Below are positions 44,335 to 53,627 of a stretch of DNA of 64,000 bases, in pieces; position 1 is the stretch's first letter, and every line of letters begins with the position of its first letter. Below the pieces are notes generated by a model. It was not told the DNA's origin and made no database searches. It was given only the letters and a program-made list of their open reading frames with translations. The DNA comes from Bacillota bacterium (lineage in GTDB: Bacteria; Bacillota; UBA4882; UBA8346). Location of the stretch: positions 1 through 64,000 of the forward strand of contig JAEVYU010000073.1 of the NCBI GenBank assembly GCA_023392595.1, written 5' to 3'. The position numbers and the translations under genes are program-made.

Positions 44335-44469
44335 TTACTTGTCCACCCATATGTCCTTTCCGTTCTCAACTTTCACCATAATTTCGCCATACTTTATGTT
44401 CTCAAGTCCCTTACGGACCTTCTTTAAAGCATCTTCAATGTTCATTCCTAATGTCACAGTTTTCTTCAC
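44335..44469 (-). CDS. DUF2292-type small protein (44 aa)
   Basis: Short gene from GTG 44469 with AAAGGAG eight bases upstream. The product (TLGMNIEDALKKVRKGLENI, KYGEIMVKVENGKDIWVDK) matches the small DUF2292/YezD-type proteins, in which KYGxIxVKVxNG is conserved. Function unknown. Confidence 0.7.
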   Translation of the reverse strand: MKKTVTLGMNIEDALKKVRKGLENIKYGEIMVKVENGKDIWVDK

Positions 44470-44819
44470 CGGAAGCGCTCCTTTGAATATTTAATATTTT
44501 TATGTAAACTCCTGCGAAATTAGTAGATACATTCCATCCAACTTAAAACGTCACCATCGCCGTCAATGCCCCAGCTACAATCCAATAAACAACTTAAAAC
44601 ATCCACAATAATAAAAACTGTCGGGAATATCAGTCTAGATTTCATCCCCCTCTCCCATTCCCTAATTAGACTTCTTTTTTAATATGGTATCAACTATTCA
44701 TCATGATCCATGATATATTAATATTGGTTAGAATTTAATATATAGTAGGTCAGCAAGAGTACTTCCTTTAGCCAACGAATTTGTAGTCCGGCGCCAAGCC
44801 CCATTGCGCCAGGTGAAAC

Positions 44820-44990
44820 TTGCCGGATTGGATGAACTTCTTGAATACTCATTCGCGTCGTCAAAAGTGGTGAGATGCAAGGCGCGACCGAGTGAAGACC
44901 GGAGGCGTACTCGATGTACGCCGAGGACTGGAACGACCGAGCAACGCAGCAGATCGCCACTTTTCACGGCGCATCATCCAATCCGGCAAA
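44820..44990. repeat. MITE-like element with 16-bp perfect inverted ends
   Basis: TTGCCGGATTGGATGA (44820-44835) and its complement at 44975-44990 bound a GC-rich, non-coding 171-bp unit. Inside are a second inverted pair AAAAGTGG / CCACTTTT and the palindrome CGTACTCGATGTACG. It stands in AT-rich surroundings and shares the ACTTGCCGGAT end with the element at 9432-9552. The rest of the 44470-45246 gap carries no gene I can support. Confidence 0.75.
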
Positions 44991-45246
44991 ACTTTTTACT
45001 CACTCTCACGTTTCCTATAACTAATGTCATTATTAGCTTTTAACCCCTTATAGGTAAAGTATAGATCTCGATTCAGGCTAGAGCTTCCTTCAAATGTCAA
45101 GTCCTAACGCAATTTCAATCCTTCCGGGGGTATAATAGTAAAAAACCTTTCAATTTATCATTTTAACTTTTGTAAACATAAAAGGGTTTTCTAATTTTAA
45201 TAGAGAAGACAACTTGTGAAAAAATGGTGATTTCAGGAGGCATATT

Positions 45247-46044
45247 ATGAACGAGCAATCCCAACACCGGTTTAGCAGAACTGAATTATTAATTGGCAGC
45301 GAAGGTTTGGCCAAGTTGAACAGCGCCCGGGTCGCTGTAATTGGTCTGGGAGGTGTTGGAGCTTATACGGTTGAAGCTTTAGCCAGGGCTGGGGTTGGCT
45401 GGCTCATTTTAGTGGACTTCGACGAAATCTGTTTGACCAATACCAACCGGCAAATTCATGCCATTGAAGGAACCTACGGCCGTCCCAAAGTCGAAGTCAT
45501 GGCCGAAAGGGTTAAGGCCATCAATCCCGAGGCTGTCGTGGTCTCCTGGAAAGAATTTTTAGATGCCAAAAATATCGACGTCATTTTGCACGGCAGAATT
45601 TCTTATGTGGTTGACGCCATCGACACCGTCTGGTCCAAGGTGGATTTAATCCGTTACTGTAAAGAAAACGGTATTCCGGTGGTTTCCTCCATGGGAACAG
45701 GCAATAAGTTCGACCCTTTATCCTTCCGGGTTGACGATATCAGTAAAACCCATACCTGTCCGCTGGCCAAATCGGTTCGCAAAGCCCTGCGGGAAAAAGG
45801 AATCGAAAGCGGCGTCAAAGTAGTTTATTCGACGGAAGTTCCGGTGGAGTCCAAAGAAGGGGTAGTCACTTGTCACGGCGGATGCATCTGCCCCCACCGG
45901 GATGATAAAGACCCGGGCTGGAACTGCACCAAACGGCGAAAGATCCCCGGGAGTATGTCCTATCTTCCTCCGATCGCGGGATTAATCATCGCGGGGGAAG
46001 TTATCCGGGATTTATTAAAAGAGGAACCGGTTGCTGAAAAATAA
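45247..46044 (+). CDS. tcdA: tRNA threonylcarbamoyladenosine dehydratase (TcdA/CsdL type)
   Basis: A 265-residue E1-like ThiF-family enzyme. ATP-binding motif VIGLGGVGAYTVEALAR, the catalytic Arg/Asp segment VDFDEICLTNTNRQIHA and the substrate cysteine region are present. Members cyclise t6A37 of tRNA to ct6A with ATP. A cysteine-rich insert (VVTCHGGCICPHRDDKDPGW) near residue 215 could bind zinc and is not in the E. coli protein as I recall it. AGGAGG precedes the ATG. Confidence 0.85.
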   Translation: MNEQSQHRFSRTELLIGSEGLAKLNSARVAVIGLGGVGAYTVEALARAGVGWLILVDFDEICLTNTNRQIHAIEGTYGRPKVEVMAERVKAINPEAVVVSWKEFLDAKNIDVILHGRISYVVDAIDTVWSKVDLIRYCKENGIPVVSSMGTGNKFDPLSFRVDDISKTHTCPLAKSVRKALREKGIESGVKVVYSTEVPVESKEGVVTCHGGCICPHRDDKDPGWNCTKRRKIPGSMSYLPPIAGLIIAGEVIRDLLKEEPVAEK

Positions 46045-46206
46045 TGGAGAAGTCGGGTTTAAAAAATTTCAGTCCGGAACTATCAAAGTTTTCTTGTGAA
46101 ATCTCAAAAAACTCTTTTTTCCATCCTTACCCACTCACCTAGAAAACCAATTAAAGTATCGGTTCTAAAGCAGGGAAACCGGTTATCCGGCTCCCCTGGT
46201 TATATT

Positions 46207-47997
46207 TTATTGAACTTGGGTTGGGGTCCCGTTAAGGGTGAAACCGGCCGGTTCGGCGTTGGAACCGCTATAGCTGATGTTGAATCCGAAATTCACCGTG
46301 CCGCCCCCCGCAGGAATGCCACTATTATAACTGAGATTGGTCACAGTTACGTTCGCCCCGTTTTGGGTGTAACTGCCGTTCCACAGATTGGTGATCTTCT
46401 GGTTGCCCGGAAAGGTCCAGGACAGCTGCCAACCATTGATTGCCGAAGTACCGTTGTTTTTGATCGTTACATTGATGGTCGCTCCGTTCCCCCAATCATT
46501 TTGGATGGCATAGGTTACCGTAACACCGTTGACTGGCGGCGTGGGAGTTACTGTTGGTGTTACAGTCGGTGTTATCGTCGGAGTTATTGTAGGCGTCACA
46601 GTCGGTGTTACCGTCGGAGTCGGACCTGAACTCGTAATCACCACTGTAGCAATGGACTGGGCCGGTAAGGTGACGGTATTGTCACTTCCTAAAGCGCCCA
46701 CACTGGCAAACCTTTCACTGCCTCCGGGAGTGGTACGGTAAATCGCCGAACTTCCCACCGGGTAACCGTTCAGATTTAAGGCCACTGAATTTTGTGAACT
46801 GCTGTTATTCAGCAAGACAACCGTCAATTGTTTTTGGTCCGGCGAAATGAAGGCCACAGTCCGGACATTGCTGTTGTCGGCTGTAGCGGCCACTCGCTTA
46901 TATCCGGGGTCGGTATATTTACTAAAGTGCTTGAACACATAATAGAAGTCGGAGACTTTATAACCCCGGGCTGTCGTCCAACCGCTGCGGTTATTGGGGT
47001 CTTCCAAATTCACCAGCGGTCTCTGGTCCATCGTCCAGATCAGATCCCAGTAGAAATAGGCGCTGGCGTTTTCGTAAACCAGGGAGTTAATCATCAACTG
47101 GCCGGTGGTAAAGACCGTGCCTTGATCATATTCGGTTTGGAAAAGCGGTTTGCCCGGATAATAGGAACGGGCTAAACTTTGAAGGGCGGAATTGAAGCTG
47201 TCCGGGCTATTGGCATCCCCGCCATTATATAGATGATGATCAATACCGTAAATTTCCGAAAGATTCATATTGGCGCAATAGTTTTGCACCAGGTTGCTGT
47301 CGATGCCGGCGGTTTCCGGCCCCAGGATTTTCGGCTTGTTTGCCAGAGATTGGATGCGGTTGTAAACGGCGTCCAAGGCTTTACCATAGCCGGGATAATT
47401 TGAATCTTCGGCCGGCTTAAAAATGCAAGTTTCCCACCCTGTGTTTTCATAATCAGGCTCATTTTGAATGCTGATATAATCGGGGGTAATCCCTTTACCG
47501 GTATAACCATTAATGGAGTTGTACCAGTAATCGGCAAAGCCGCTGTAATTAAAAGCGCCGCTTACTTTGGCCAGGGTTCCTCCGTTTAAAGTGCCGCCCG
47601 CTTTCAAATCCGAAGGCGGAGTCCAGGAACTGACGAGTACTTTAATGGGATGCCCCAACGATAGGCCCGCTTGCTGTACAATTTCCGGTTCATCAGGGGC
47701 AAAAGACTCTCCATTACGACTTCCATAGGTATTTCGAAAACGGATGATATCCAGTCCCAACCCGTTAAAAAGCAAGTCATAAATCTCGGCTTTGTTGGGA
47801 TGCAGGGTAAGCCAGCTGGTGTACCAGGCCGTGGCGGCGCCAAACCCTTCCAAGGTTTGATAGGTTGTGCTCGTATCGATATTGACATTATAGTTGGCCG
47901 CTTTGGAAATCTGGGATGTCCAAGTAAAGGTGGCAGCCAAAAGACCGATCATGATGACGGGGATGACATACCGTAACCCGTAAGATTTTTTTACCAT
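46207..47997 (-). CDS. Secreted GH30-family glycanase with CBM2
   Basis: A 596-residue secreted enzyme from ATG 47997. Signal peptide (about 1-33), then a GH30-type barrel (YQTLEGFGAATAWYTSW) with acid/base E180 (SIQNEPDY) and nucleophile E289 (LFQTEYDQ). A C-terminal beta domain, a Thr-Pro linker of repeated TPTV/TPTI units, and a family-2 cellulose-binding module (AIQNDWGNGATINVTIKNNG) follow. Likely acts on glucuronoxylan or related xylan while bound to cellulose. It stands alone, without other carbohydrate genes nearby. Confidence 0.88.
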   Translation of the reverse strand: MVKKSYGLRYVIPVIMIGLLAATFTWTSQISKAANYNVNIDTSTTYQTLEGFGAATAWYTSWLTLHPNKAEIYDLLFNGLGLDIIRFRNTYGSRNGESFAPDEPEIVQQAGLSLGHPIKVLVSSWTPPSDLKAGGTLNGGTLAKVSGAFNYSGFADYWYNSINGYTGKGITPDYISIQNEPDYENTGWETCIFKPAEDSNYPGYGKALDAVYNRIQSLANKPKILGPETAGIDSNLVQNYCANMNLSEIYGIDHHLYNGGDANSPDSFNSALQSLARSYYPGKPLFQTEYDQGTVFTTGQLMINSLVYENASAYFYWDLIWTMDQRPLVNLEDPNNRSGWTTARGYKVSDFYYVFKHFSKYTDPGYKRVAATADNSNVRTVAFISPDQKQLTVVLLNNSSSQNSVALNLNGYPVGSSAIYRTTPGGSERFASVGALGSDNTVTLPAQSIATVVITSSGPTPTVTPTVTPTITPTITPTVTPTVTPTPPVNGVTVTYAIQNDWGNGATINVTIKNNGTSAINGWQLSWTFPGNQKITNLWNGSYTQNGANVTVTNLSYNSGIPAGGGTVNFGFNISYSGSNAEPAGFTLNGTPTQVQ

Positions 47998-48285
47998 GAC
48001 CAAAACCATCCTTTCTTTTTGGTTTCCCGCTTAAAAAAACTCTTTCCCTTCCTCAATCACTATGAATCTTATTGCAACGTCTCCCCCCTTCCGAGGCATC
48101 GCTTGGGTTATCCATGCCGCACCGTACTCACCGTGAATGACGAAAAAGGAACGGCAAAGAAATCAGGAACGGTGCCGGAGTTTAAAACCGGTCCATTTCT
48201 TATATCGTTATGCTTACATTTCTCCGTGACACTGGTTTGTTTTTCTTTATTTTAACTTAATTACCATATTTATCCTTTTAGTTAT

Positions 48286-48314
48286 ACTATATCACAATAA
48301 AACCTTAGGGACAA
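48286..48314 (-). promoter_or_regulatory. Promoter of the GH30 gene with a long leader
   Basis: On the minus strand TTGTCC and TATAGT are 17 bp apart. The predicted leader of about 280 nt has a GGCACCGT / ACGGTGC stem and a G-rich segment (GGAAGGGGGGAGACG); I could not match it to a known riboswitch. Confidence 0.55.
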
Positions 48315-48440
48315 TATTCTTTTTTAACGATTGAAATTTTTAGGCGGGAAGGGTCAGGGAAAGATACATGGGAAATGAACCAATGGTAACCGCAGTCAAA
48401 AAGGATATGTTTTCTGGCCGAAACATATCCTTTTTATATT

Positions 48441-48556
48441 ACCAAAATATCTTGCAAAGATCTCGCACTCAGCGCCTGCAGCGCAAAAAGGTACTGACGC
48501 CTCTAGGGAGAATAAATAGGCGGCCCGAATCGAAACCAAGCTGATTATCTTTATAA
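48441..48556 (-). repeat. Long interspersed repeat, copy 3 (partial, inverted)
   Basis: The reverse complement reads TTATAAAGATAATCAGCTTG ... CTATTTATTCTC ... and matches the first half of the copies beside metY. It ends at TTTGGTAAT and then joins an unrelated hairpin (AAGGATATGTTT / AAACATATCCTT). Confidence 0.75.
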
Positions 48557-48644
48557 TCATAATCATCTATACTTTTTGAAATAAAAATCCTCACCCATTC
48601 GTTTTACTGGCAAAGAAGATATCCCTTAAGGAGCCCAGTAAATT

Positions 48645-49343
48645 ATGAAAAAACAATTTTATGGAGTATTCGCGGTTTTCATCATTGCCGCCTTCTTAGT
48701 ACTACCCATTTATGGGGCAGATACCGAAATCTCCAGGCATTATCAAAACAAAGGATTTACAGCCCTAAGCATTGCCTCTGGTATGAGACTGGAAGTAAAA
48801 CAAGGTACACAATACGAAATAGTAATCCGCACTGAGGAAAATCAGCTTAAGCTGGTCAAAGTGGCCCAAGTCGGAAACATGCTCCAGTTTTATCTGCCCC
48901 CTTTCTCTTTTGCCACCGCCCCGATTAAAATTTCCATTACCATGCCGGAGCTAACCAAAATCGACTTGAGTGGCGGAAGTAAGGCCAATGTTATGATGAA
49001 TGTCATCCCAGAAACATTTGGAGCCAGTCTTTCCGGCGGCGCTGAACTATCGGGGCTTCTCCATTCGCAACGTCTCGAACTCAATCTTTCCGGAGGAAGC
49101 CTAAGTAATCTTACCGGCGCCGCGGATACGCTAATTATCAGAGCCTCCGGCGGCAGCCGGATACTGCAAGATTCCTTTAGAGTAGATAGAGCCAGCATTA
49201 TCCTCTCAGGCGGGAGCAGAGCCGAGGTTTTGGTGATCGAATCCATGGATGTCGACGCCAGCGGCGGATCGCAAGTCTACTATCATGGGACTCCAAAACT
49301 AAATACTTCCTTCTCCGGAGGGGCGGGAATTAGGAGCTTTTAA
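48645..49343 (+). CDS. Secreted DUF2807-type beta-helix protein
   Basis: A 232-residue secreted protein: signal peptide (about 1-24), then a repetitive beta structure with the recurring pattern LSGGS/ASGGS (at least seven times, for example IDLSGGSKANV, ASLSGGAELSG, LNLSGGSLSNL). This is the head-GIN/DUF2807 fold annotated as putative auto-transporter adhesin. Real function unknown; may be surface-attached. Confidence 0.8.
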   Translation: MKKQFYGVFAVFIIAAFLVLPIYGADTEISRHYQNKGFTALSIASGMRLEVKQGTQYEIVIRTEENQLKLVKVAQVGNMLQFYLPPFSFATAPIKISITMPELTKIDLSGGSKANVMMNVIPETFGASLSGGAELSGLLHSQRLELNLSGGSLSNLTGAADTLIIRASGGSRILQDSFRVDRASIILSGGSRAEVLVIESMDVDASGGSQVYYHGTPKLNTSFSGGAGIRSF

Positions 49344-49391
49344 AATTTTAACCTTGACTTCATATTGCCTTTACCGGACTGCTTTTTCCCT

Positions 49392-50339
49392 TCAACTTGT
49401 AATCCACGCCGAACAACCTTTGCATCCATTTTGGGATAAAGAAATCCGCCGGATGGCAAACTGATATTGCTTTCGGTCATACCAGGCGCCCTCCATGCCG
49501 CCAAAACGGACTTGATCCCCTTTAAATTCTATCTTTAACGGCACTGTATCCATTTTCTCCTCATCAAACAAACTGGGTTTTAAGCCGGGTTGATAGATAA
49601 ACTTTTGATGGTGTCCGATCACAGTAATTTGGTCTGTGGAAGTGACCAGTTCCTTGACTTTTCCATCCGCCGTTAAGCCGAGCGAATTCATATCGCCATG
49701 GATGCCCACAGCATCAACATTAAAAGCTTCAATTTCTCCAATCGGTGTCGGCGTCAAGGTCGGTTTAGCCGGCTCCAGCGATTTCAGCCGCCCGTCCGGA
49801 TAGAGCGAAAATCCAATCCGGGTCTCAATGGGACCAACCGGCGAGTTCAGCACGACCTTGTCCCGTGGCCAAAAAGTGAGACTTTTCACGGCCCCAGTCT
49901 CGTAAAACTGAATTCCGATGACTTTCCGTTTAAATTCCCCAAAAGGAAAATGAAAGTCCAGTTCCGGGGCCAACCGGTATTCTTCCCCCTCACTCCAGAA
50001 GCCGGAGATTTTCCCATTCAGAGGGAAAAGCCGCTTCACTCCGCCGTTTGGATGAAAGGTCACCAGTTCGGCTGGAAAAATCCCTATCGAAGTATGGAAC
50101 GCTACTTGTTTTTGGAGGGAAAGGCTTTTCAAATTTCCTTCCGGATAAAATGACAACGACTTGACATATTTTCGCCGGAGACCATCGTTTTGAAACTGAG
50201 GAACCATATCGCCATAAGGAGTTTTCAAAGTATTAGCCTCGCCTAATACGCATTCTTTAAGACTCCCGTCCGGATACAATTCAAACGATGTGATTCCCTG
50301 CAAGGCCCCATACAGGGTTTCCATACGCTTCATCTTCAT
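49392..50339 (-). CDS. Repeat protein with MORN-like beta motifs
   Basis: A 315-residue cytoplasmic protein made of about eight related units of the form F-x-x-G-x-(L/V)-K-S-L (for example FELYPDGSLKECVLGEANTL, SFYPEGNLKSLSLQKQVAFH, FSLYPDGRLKSLEPAKPTL). They resemble MORN/YwqK beta hairpins. No signal peptide. Its C-terminus has a CKGC pair. I do not know a function. Confidence 0.6.
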   Translation of the reverse strand: MKMKRMETLYGALQGITSFELYPDGSLKECVLGEANTLKTPYGDMVPQFQNDGLRRKYVKSLSFYPEGNLKSLSLQKQVAFHTSIGIFPAELVTFHPNGGVKRLFPLNGKISGFWSEGEEYRLAPELDFHFPFGEFKRKVIGIQFYETGAVKSLTFWPRDKVVLNSPVGPIETRIGFSLYPDGRLKSLEPAKPTLTPTPIGEIEAFNVDAVGIHGDMNSLGLTADGKVKELVTSTDQITVIGHHQKFIYQPGLKPSLFDEEKMDTVPLKIEFKGDQVRFGGMEGAWYDRKQYQFAIRRISLSQNGCKGCSAWITS

Positions 50340-50595
50340 CACCTGTAATTTATGTCATAACGCATCGAATGGAATACTCTTCTACATTATAACACAAACT
50401 TCACACGACGGTAACCCGCCGTTTGCCCGATTCACTCAAAAACCGCCGGCCTCTTCAATGAACCGCCAGTGATTATTGGGCTTGGCAAAGGAACGGTTAA
50501 TTTCCGCCGCGCAAAAGTTCATATGATTTGAAAAAATTTGCCGCCCGGGAAAAAATGCAACACCGGCATGGTTTCAAAATACTTCTACTGATGAT

Positions 50596-51672
50596 TTATC
50601 TTACAACCGCGCCTGACAAGATCTCATCGACTTCCTGACTTTTTAACCTGTAATGATAAAACAATTGGTAAAAGCGTTTCGTTTCGGCTTTGATATCCAT
50701 TTGATAAACACCCGGATAAAGCAAGTTGGCCAACCAACGAACACCGATAACCCGGTTCACCCCCGGCGGCCTGTCGAACCAGTCAAAGGGATAGGCAGGG
50801 ATTCGGTATACCCGATGATTTTTTACTGCTTGAATACCTGCCCAGTCCGGGTTGGTCATTATCGCATCATAAGCCCCCACATTCACGTCTTGATCGTTTC
50901 CAACCAGGATCACCTGGGGATCCCAGGCCAATAATTGTTCCATGGATACTTGACTTCTACCGTATCCCTGCAGTTTAGGAACTTCCGCTACGTTGATTCC
51001 ACCCACGAAATCCAGCACTTCCGTATGAAAAGAGCCTTTTGGGTCCGATTCAAGTCCCTTGGGTCCTTCGGCATAATACACTCGGACTAACCTTTTTAAA
51101 GAGCCCACCGCCTTCTGCTCTTCAATGATTGAAATGGTTTTTCGGCAATCATCGCCTAATTCCTTGGCACGGGTTTTTTCAGCCAACAAATCGCCGACGA
51201 ACTTGTATGCTTTATCCAATTGGGTCAAACTACCGTCTACCAAAACCACCGGGATTTTTGATTGTTCCTGGAGGCGTTCGGCGCTCGATATATCCATTTC
51301 CGTTAAGGACCCAATCGATAAAATCAAATCCGGAGCGGTTTGAATTAGCTTTTCAATATTGATGGTGCCGTTCTTGCCCGACCAAGTACCCAGCACCGGC
51401 AATTTAAGATATTCCGGCCGGATATACTTTTTATCAGTCTCCGAAAACGCGAAACTCCAGCCGGCTATTTTTTCAGGGGCCAGGGTATACATAAAAATGG
51501 TCCCAATCTGGCTTGCAGAAAAGACTTTTTGAATTCTCTTCGGGGTCGTTACCTTCCGTCCGGCCATGTCAATGATGGTCCAAGTATCATTAACCGCCAT
51601 CGTTACCGTTCCGCACCAAACGAGCAGTCCTAAAACCATCGCCCCAACAAGGGCCCGCAAATATTTATTCAT
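50596..51672 (-). CDS. Metal-chelate/cobalamin-type ABC binding protein
   Basis: A 358-residue secreted binding protein from ATG 51672, class III (BtuF/FepB/MolA type): signal peptide (about 1-27), then two lobes with WTIIDMAGRKVTTPKRIQKV, NIEKLIQTAPDLILSIGS and SMEQLLAWDPQVILVGN. The motif PFDWFDRPPGVNRVIGVRWL is shared by iron-, molybdate- and corrinoid-binding relatives. Last gene of the porin-permease-ATPase-binding protein operon. Ligand could be a metal chelate, molybdate/tungstate or a corrinoid. Confidence 0.85.
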   Translation of the reverse strand: MNKYLRALVGAMVLGLLVWCGTVTMAVNDTWTIIDMAGRKVTTPKRIQKVFSASQIGTIFMYTLAPEKIAGWSFAFSETDKKYIRPEYLKLPVLGTWSGKNGTINIEKLIQTAPDLILSIGSLTEMDISSAERLQEQSKIPVVLVDGSLTQLDKAYKFVGDLLAEKTRAKELGDDCRKTISIIEEQKAVGSLKRLVRVYYAEGPKGLESDPKGSFHTEVLDFVGGINVAEVPKLQGYGRSQVSMEQLLAWDPQVILVGNDQDVNVGAYDAIMTNPDWAGIQAVKNHRVYRIPAYPFDWFDRPPGVNRVIGVRWLANLLYPGVYQMDIKAETKRFYQLFYHYRLKSQEVDEILSGAVVR

Positions 51673-51723
51673 CTTCCTCACTTCCTTTCTCCCGTTCATT
51701 GATTGAACATAGAGTTGCTATAT

Positions 51724-52512
51724 TTAATTGAGTAACGGGATACAAGCCTTAATTGGTTCACCGAAATCATTCACCGTACTGGCGATTTTGACATGAATCC
51801 CATAAGCCGCTTTCAGGTTTTCTTCTGTGACGACTTCATCGACGGCGCCGATCAAAAATGCGTTGTTCTTTTGGAGCAGGGCCACTTTGGTGGAACAGAG
51901 GAAAGCATGATCGGGAAAATGCGAGGTCATGATTACACCCAACCCCTGCTGCGCCAATTTATTTATTTGCGACAACACCCGGATTTGATTGCCGAAATCC
52001 AGACTGGAAGTGGGCTCATCCATTACCAAAATTTGCGGCTCTTGGGACAGAGCCCTGGCAATCAAGACCATCTGTCGTTCCCCGCCGCTGATTTCGGTAT
52101 AAACCCGGTCTCTCAAAAAAGAAATATCCAAAGTATCCAAAGCGGTTTCCGCAATTTGGATATCTTCCTTGGAAGGAGTGGCAAACGGGCCTAAGTGCGC
52201 CGTCCGTCCCATTACCACCACATCCAAGACTTTATAGGGGAAGGGCGGAGTATGAGCCTGCGGTACATAACCAATCGCTTTGGCCAATCGTTTTCTGGAC
52301 CAATGGCGAATATTCTCGCCATCCAGCAATATCTCCCCGCCTTGCATTTTTAAAAATCCCAAAATGGTTTTAAACAAAGTCGTTTTGCCAACTCCATTGG
52401 GACCAAGCAGGCATAAGATTTCTCCCGAATTCAGGTCCAATGAAATACCCTCCAAGACGGTTCGGTTCCCATATCCGCATTTGGCCCGATTGACTTCCAG
52501 CCTCACAGCCAT
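51724..52512 (-). CDS. ABC importer ATPase (FecE/BtuD type)
   Basis: A 262-residue ATPase with Walker A GPNGVGKT, signature ISGGERQ, Walker B LVMDEPTSSLD and H-loop TSHFPD. It belongs to the FecE/BtuD class that energises type-II importers. It overlaps the permease gene by ten bases, showing tight coupling. The unrelated soluble ABC ATPases of modules A and B lack this pairing. Confidence 0.92.
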   Translation of the reverse strand: MAVRLEVNRAKCGYGNRTVLEGISLDLNSGEILCLLGPNGVGKTTLFKTILGFLKMQGGEILLDGENIRHWSRKRLAKAIGYVPQAHTPPFPYKVLDVVVMGRTAHLGPFATPSKEDIQIAETALDTLDISFLRDRVYTEISGGERQMVLIARALSQEPQILVMDEPTSSLDFGNQIRVLSQINKLAQQGLGVIMTSHFPDHAFLCSTKVALLQKNNAFLIGAVDEVVTEENLKAAYGIHVKIASTVNDFGEPIKACIPLLN

Positions 52513-53585
52513 CCCTTCTTTCCTTTGATGAGCAGATAAATAAAGAAAGGAGCTCCAATCAGAGCCGTTAATATCCCCAAGGGAATTTCCATGGCAAAGG
52601 CGCTGCGGGCTACATCATCAACCAGCAATAAGAAGGTTGTCCCGATTAACATGGAAGCTGGAAGCAGCATTTTATAATTGGGTCCTACAATCATCCGAGC
52701 CAAATGGGGTATAATTAAACCGATCCAGCCGACCATTCCGCTGATGGAAACCGCGGCGGCCGTTAACAAAGTCGAACAAACAACGACCACCAACCGGAGC
52801 TTAGAAGTATCAACTCCCAGGGACTTCGCTTCTTCCTCGCCGAAGGAAAGCACATTCAATTTCCAACGCAACAGCATTAATGGAATAGCCCCCAGCAGCA
52901 TCGGAACCAGCACAACAAGATTATCCTTTGCGCCCACTGAAGAAAGACCGCCCATCAGCCAAAAAGTAATAGCCGGCAGTTTGCTGTATGGATCCGCCAC
53001 ATATTTGATCATCGAAATAAAAGAAGAAAATAGGGTCGAAACTACCATTCCGGTAAGAACCAAAACTAAAACGGCATGATTGCCCCGGCTGATCATTGCG
53101 CTAAGAAAATATGTGATGGCTACGGCAATCAATCCGAATACAAAAGCGGAGAGCTGAATACCAACCACACTGAAGGAAAACAAAATGGCAATAGCCGCTC
53201 CAAAACCGGCTCCGGCCGCCGCCCCCAATATATCCGGCGATACCATCGGATTTCGAAATAAACCTTGATAGGCGGCCCCCGATATCGACAAGGCACCTCC
53301 AACCAGCATTGCTGCAAAGATTCGCGGCACACGGACGGAAAATATCACCGTATTTAGTGTCTGAGGTATTGATAGCCTCCAGCCGAAAATTTTCACGCCA
53401 ACAATCTGGATGAACTGTTGCAAAGATATCCTATAGCGTCCTATCGCCAATGAAACAAATACCGTTAGCAGCAATAATAAAACAAGAACCGACATCGCCG
53501 ACAAATTCCAGCGCTTCGTTTTTTTACGGATCGATAATTCACTGATTTGGGATTTATCCTGCAACTCCATTTCCTTCTCGCACAT
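52503..53585 (-). CDS. FecCD/BtuC-family permease
   Basis: A 360-residue permease from ATG 53585 (AAGGGGTGAG upstream). About ten membrane helices with the FecCD motifs RVPRIFAAMLVGGALSISGA, YQGLFRNPMVSPDILG (cytoplasmic coupling helix) and GWIGLIIPHLARMIVG. It imports iron-siderophore, cobalamin or molybdate-like substrates with the binding protein and ATPase beside it. Confidence 0.92.
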   Translation of the reverse strand: MCEKEMELQDKSQISELSIRKKTKRWNLSAMSVLVLLLLLTVFVSLAIGRYRISLQQFIQIVGVKIFGWRLSIPQTLNTVIFSVRVPRIFAAMLVGGALSISGAAYQGLFRNPMVSPDILGAAAGAGFGAAIAILFSFSVVGIQLSAFVFGLIAVAITYFLSAMISRGNHAVLVLVLTGMVVSTLFSSFISMIKYVADPYSKLPAITFWLMGGLSSVGAKDNLVVLVPMLLGAIPLMLLRWKLNVLSFGEEEAKSLGVDTSKLRLVVVVCSTLLTAAAVSISGMVGWIGLIIPHLARMIVGPNYKMLLPASMLIGTTFLLLVDDVARSAFAMEIPLGILTALIGAPFFIYLLIKGKKGWL

Positions 53586-53627
53586 TGAGCCGCTCACCCC
53601 TTGCAAACAAAATACGCCAATCCGGTC

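Noticed and set aside
44718..45043. Overlapping open frames in the MITE-like element
   Set aside because: Three frames on both strands come from the GC-rich repeat; none has a start site or a family.
46207..46741. Plus-strand frames opposite the GH30 linker (repeats of GVTVGVTVG)
   Set aside because: They are the antisense reading of the Thr-Pro linker and CBM2 of a clear minus-strand gene.
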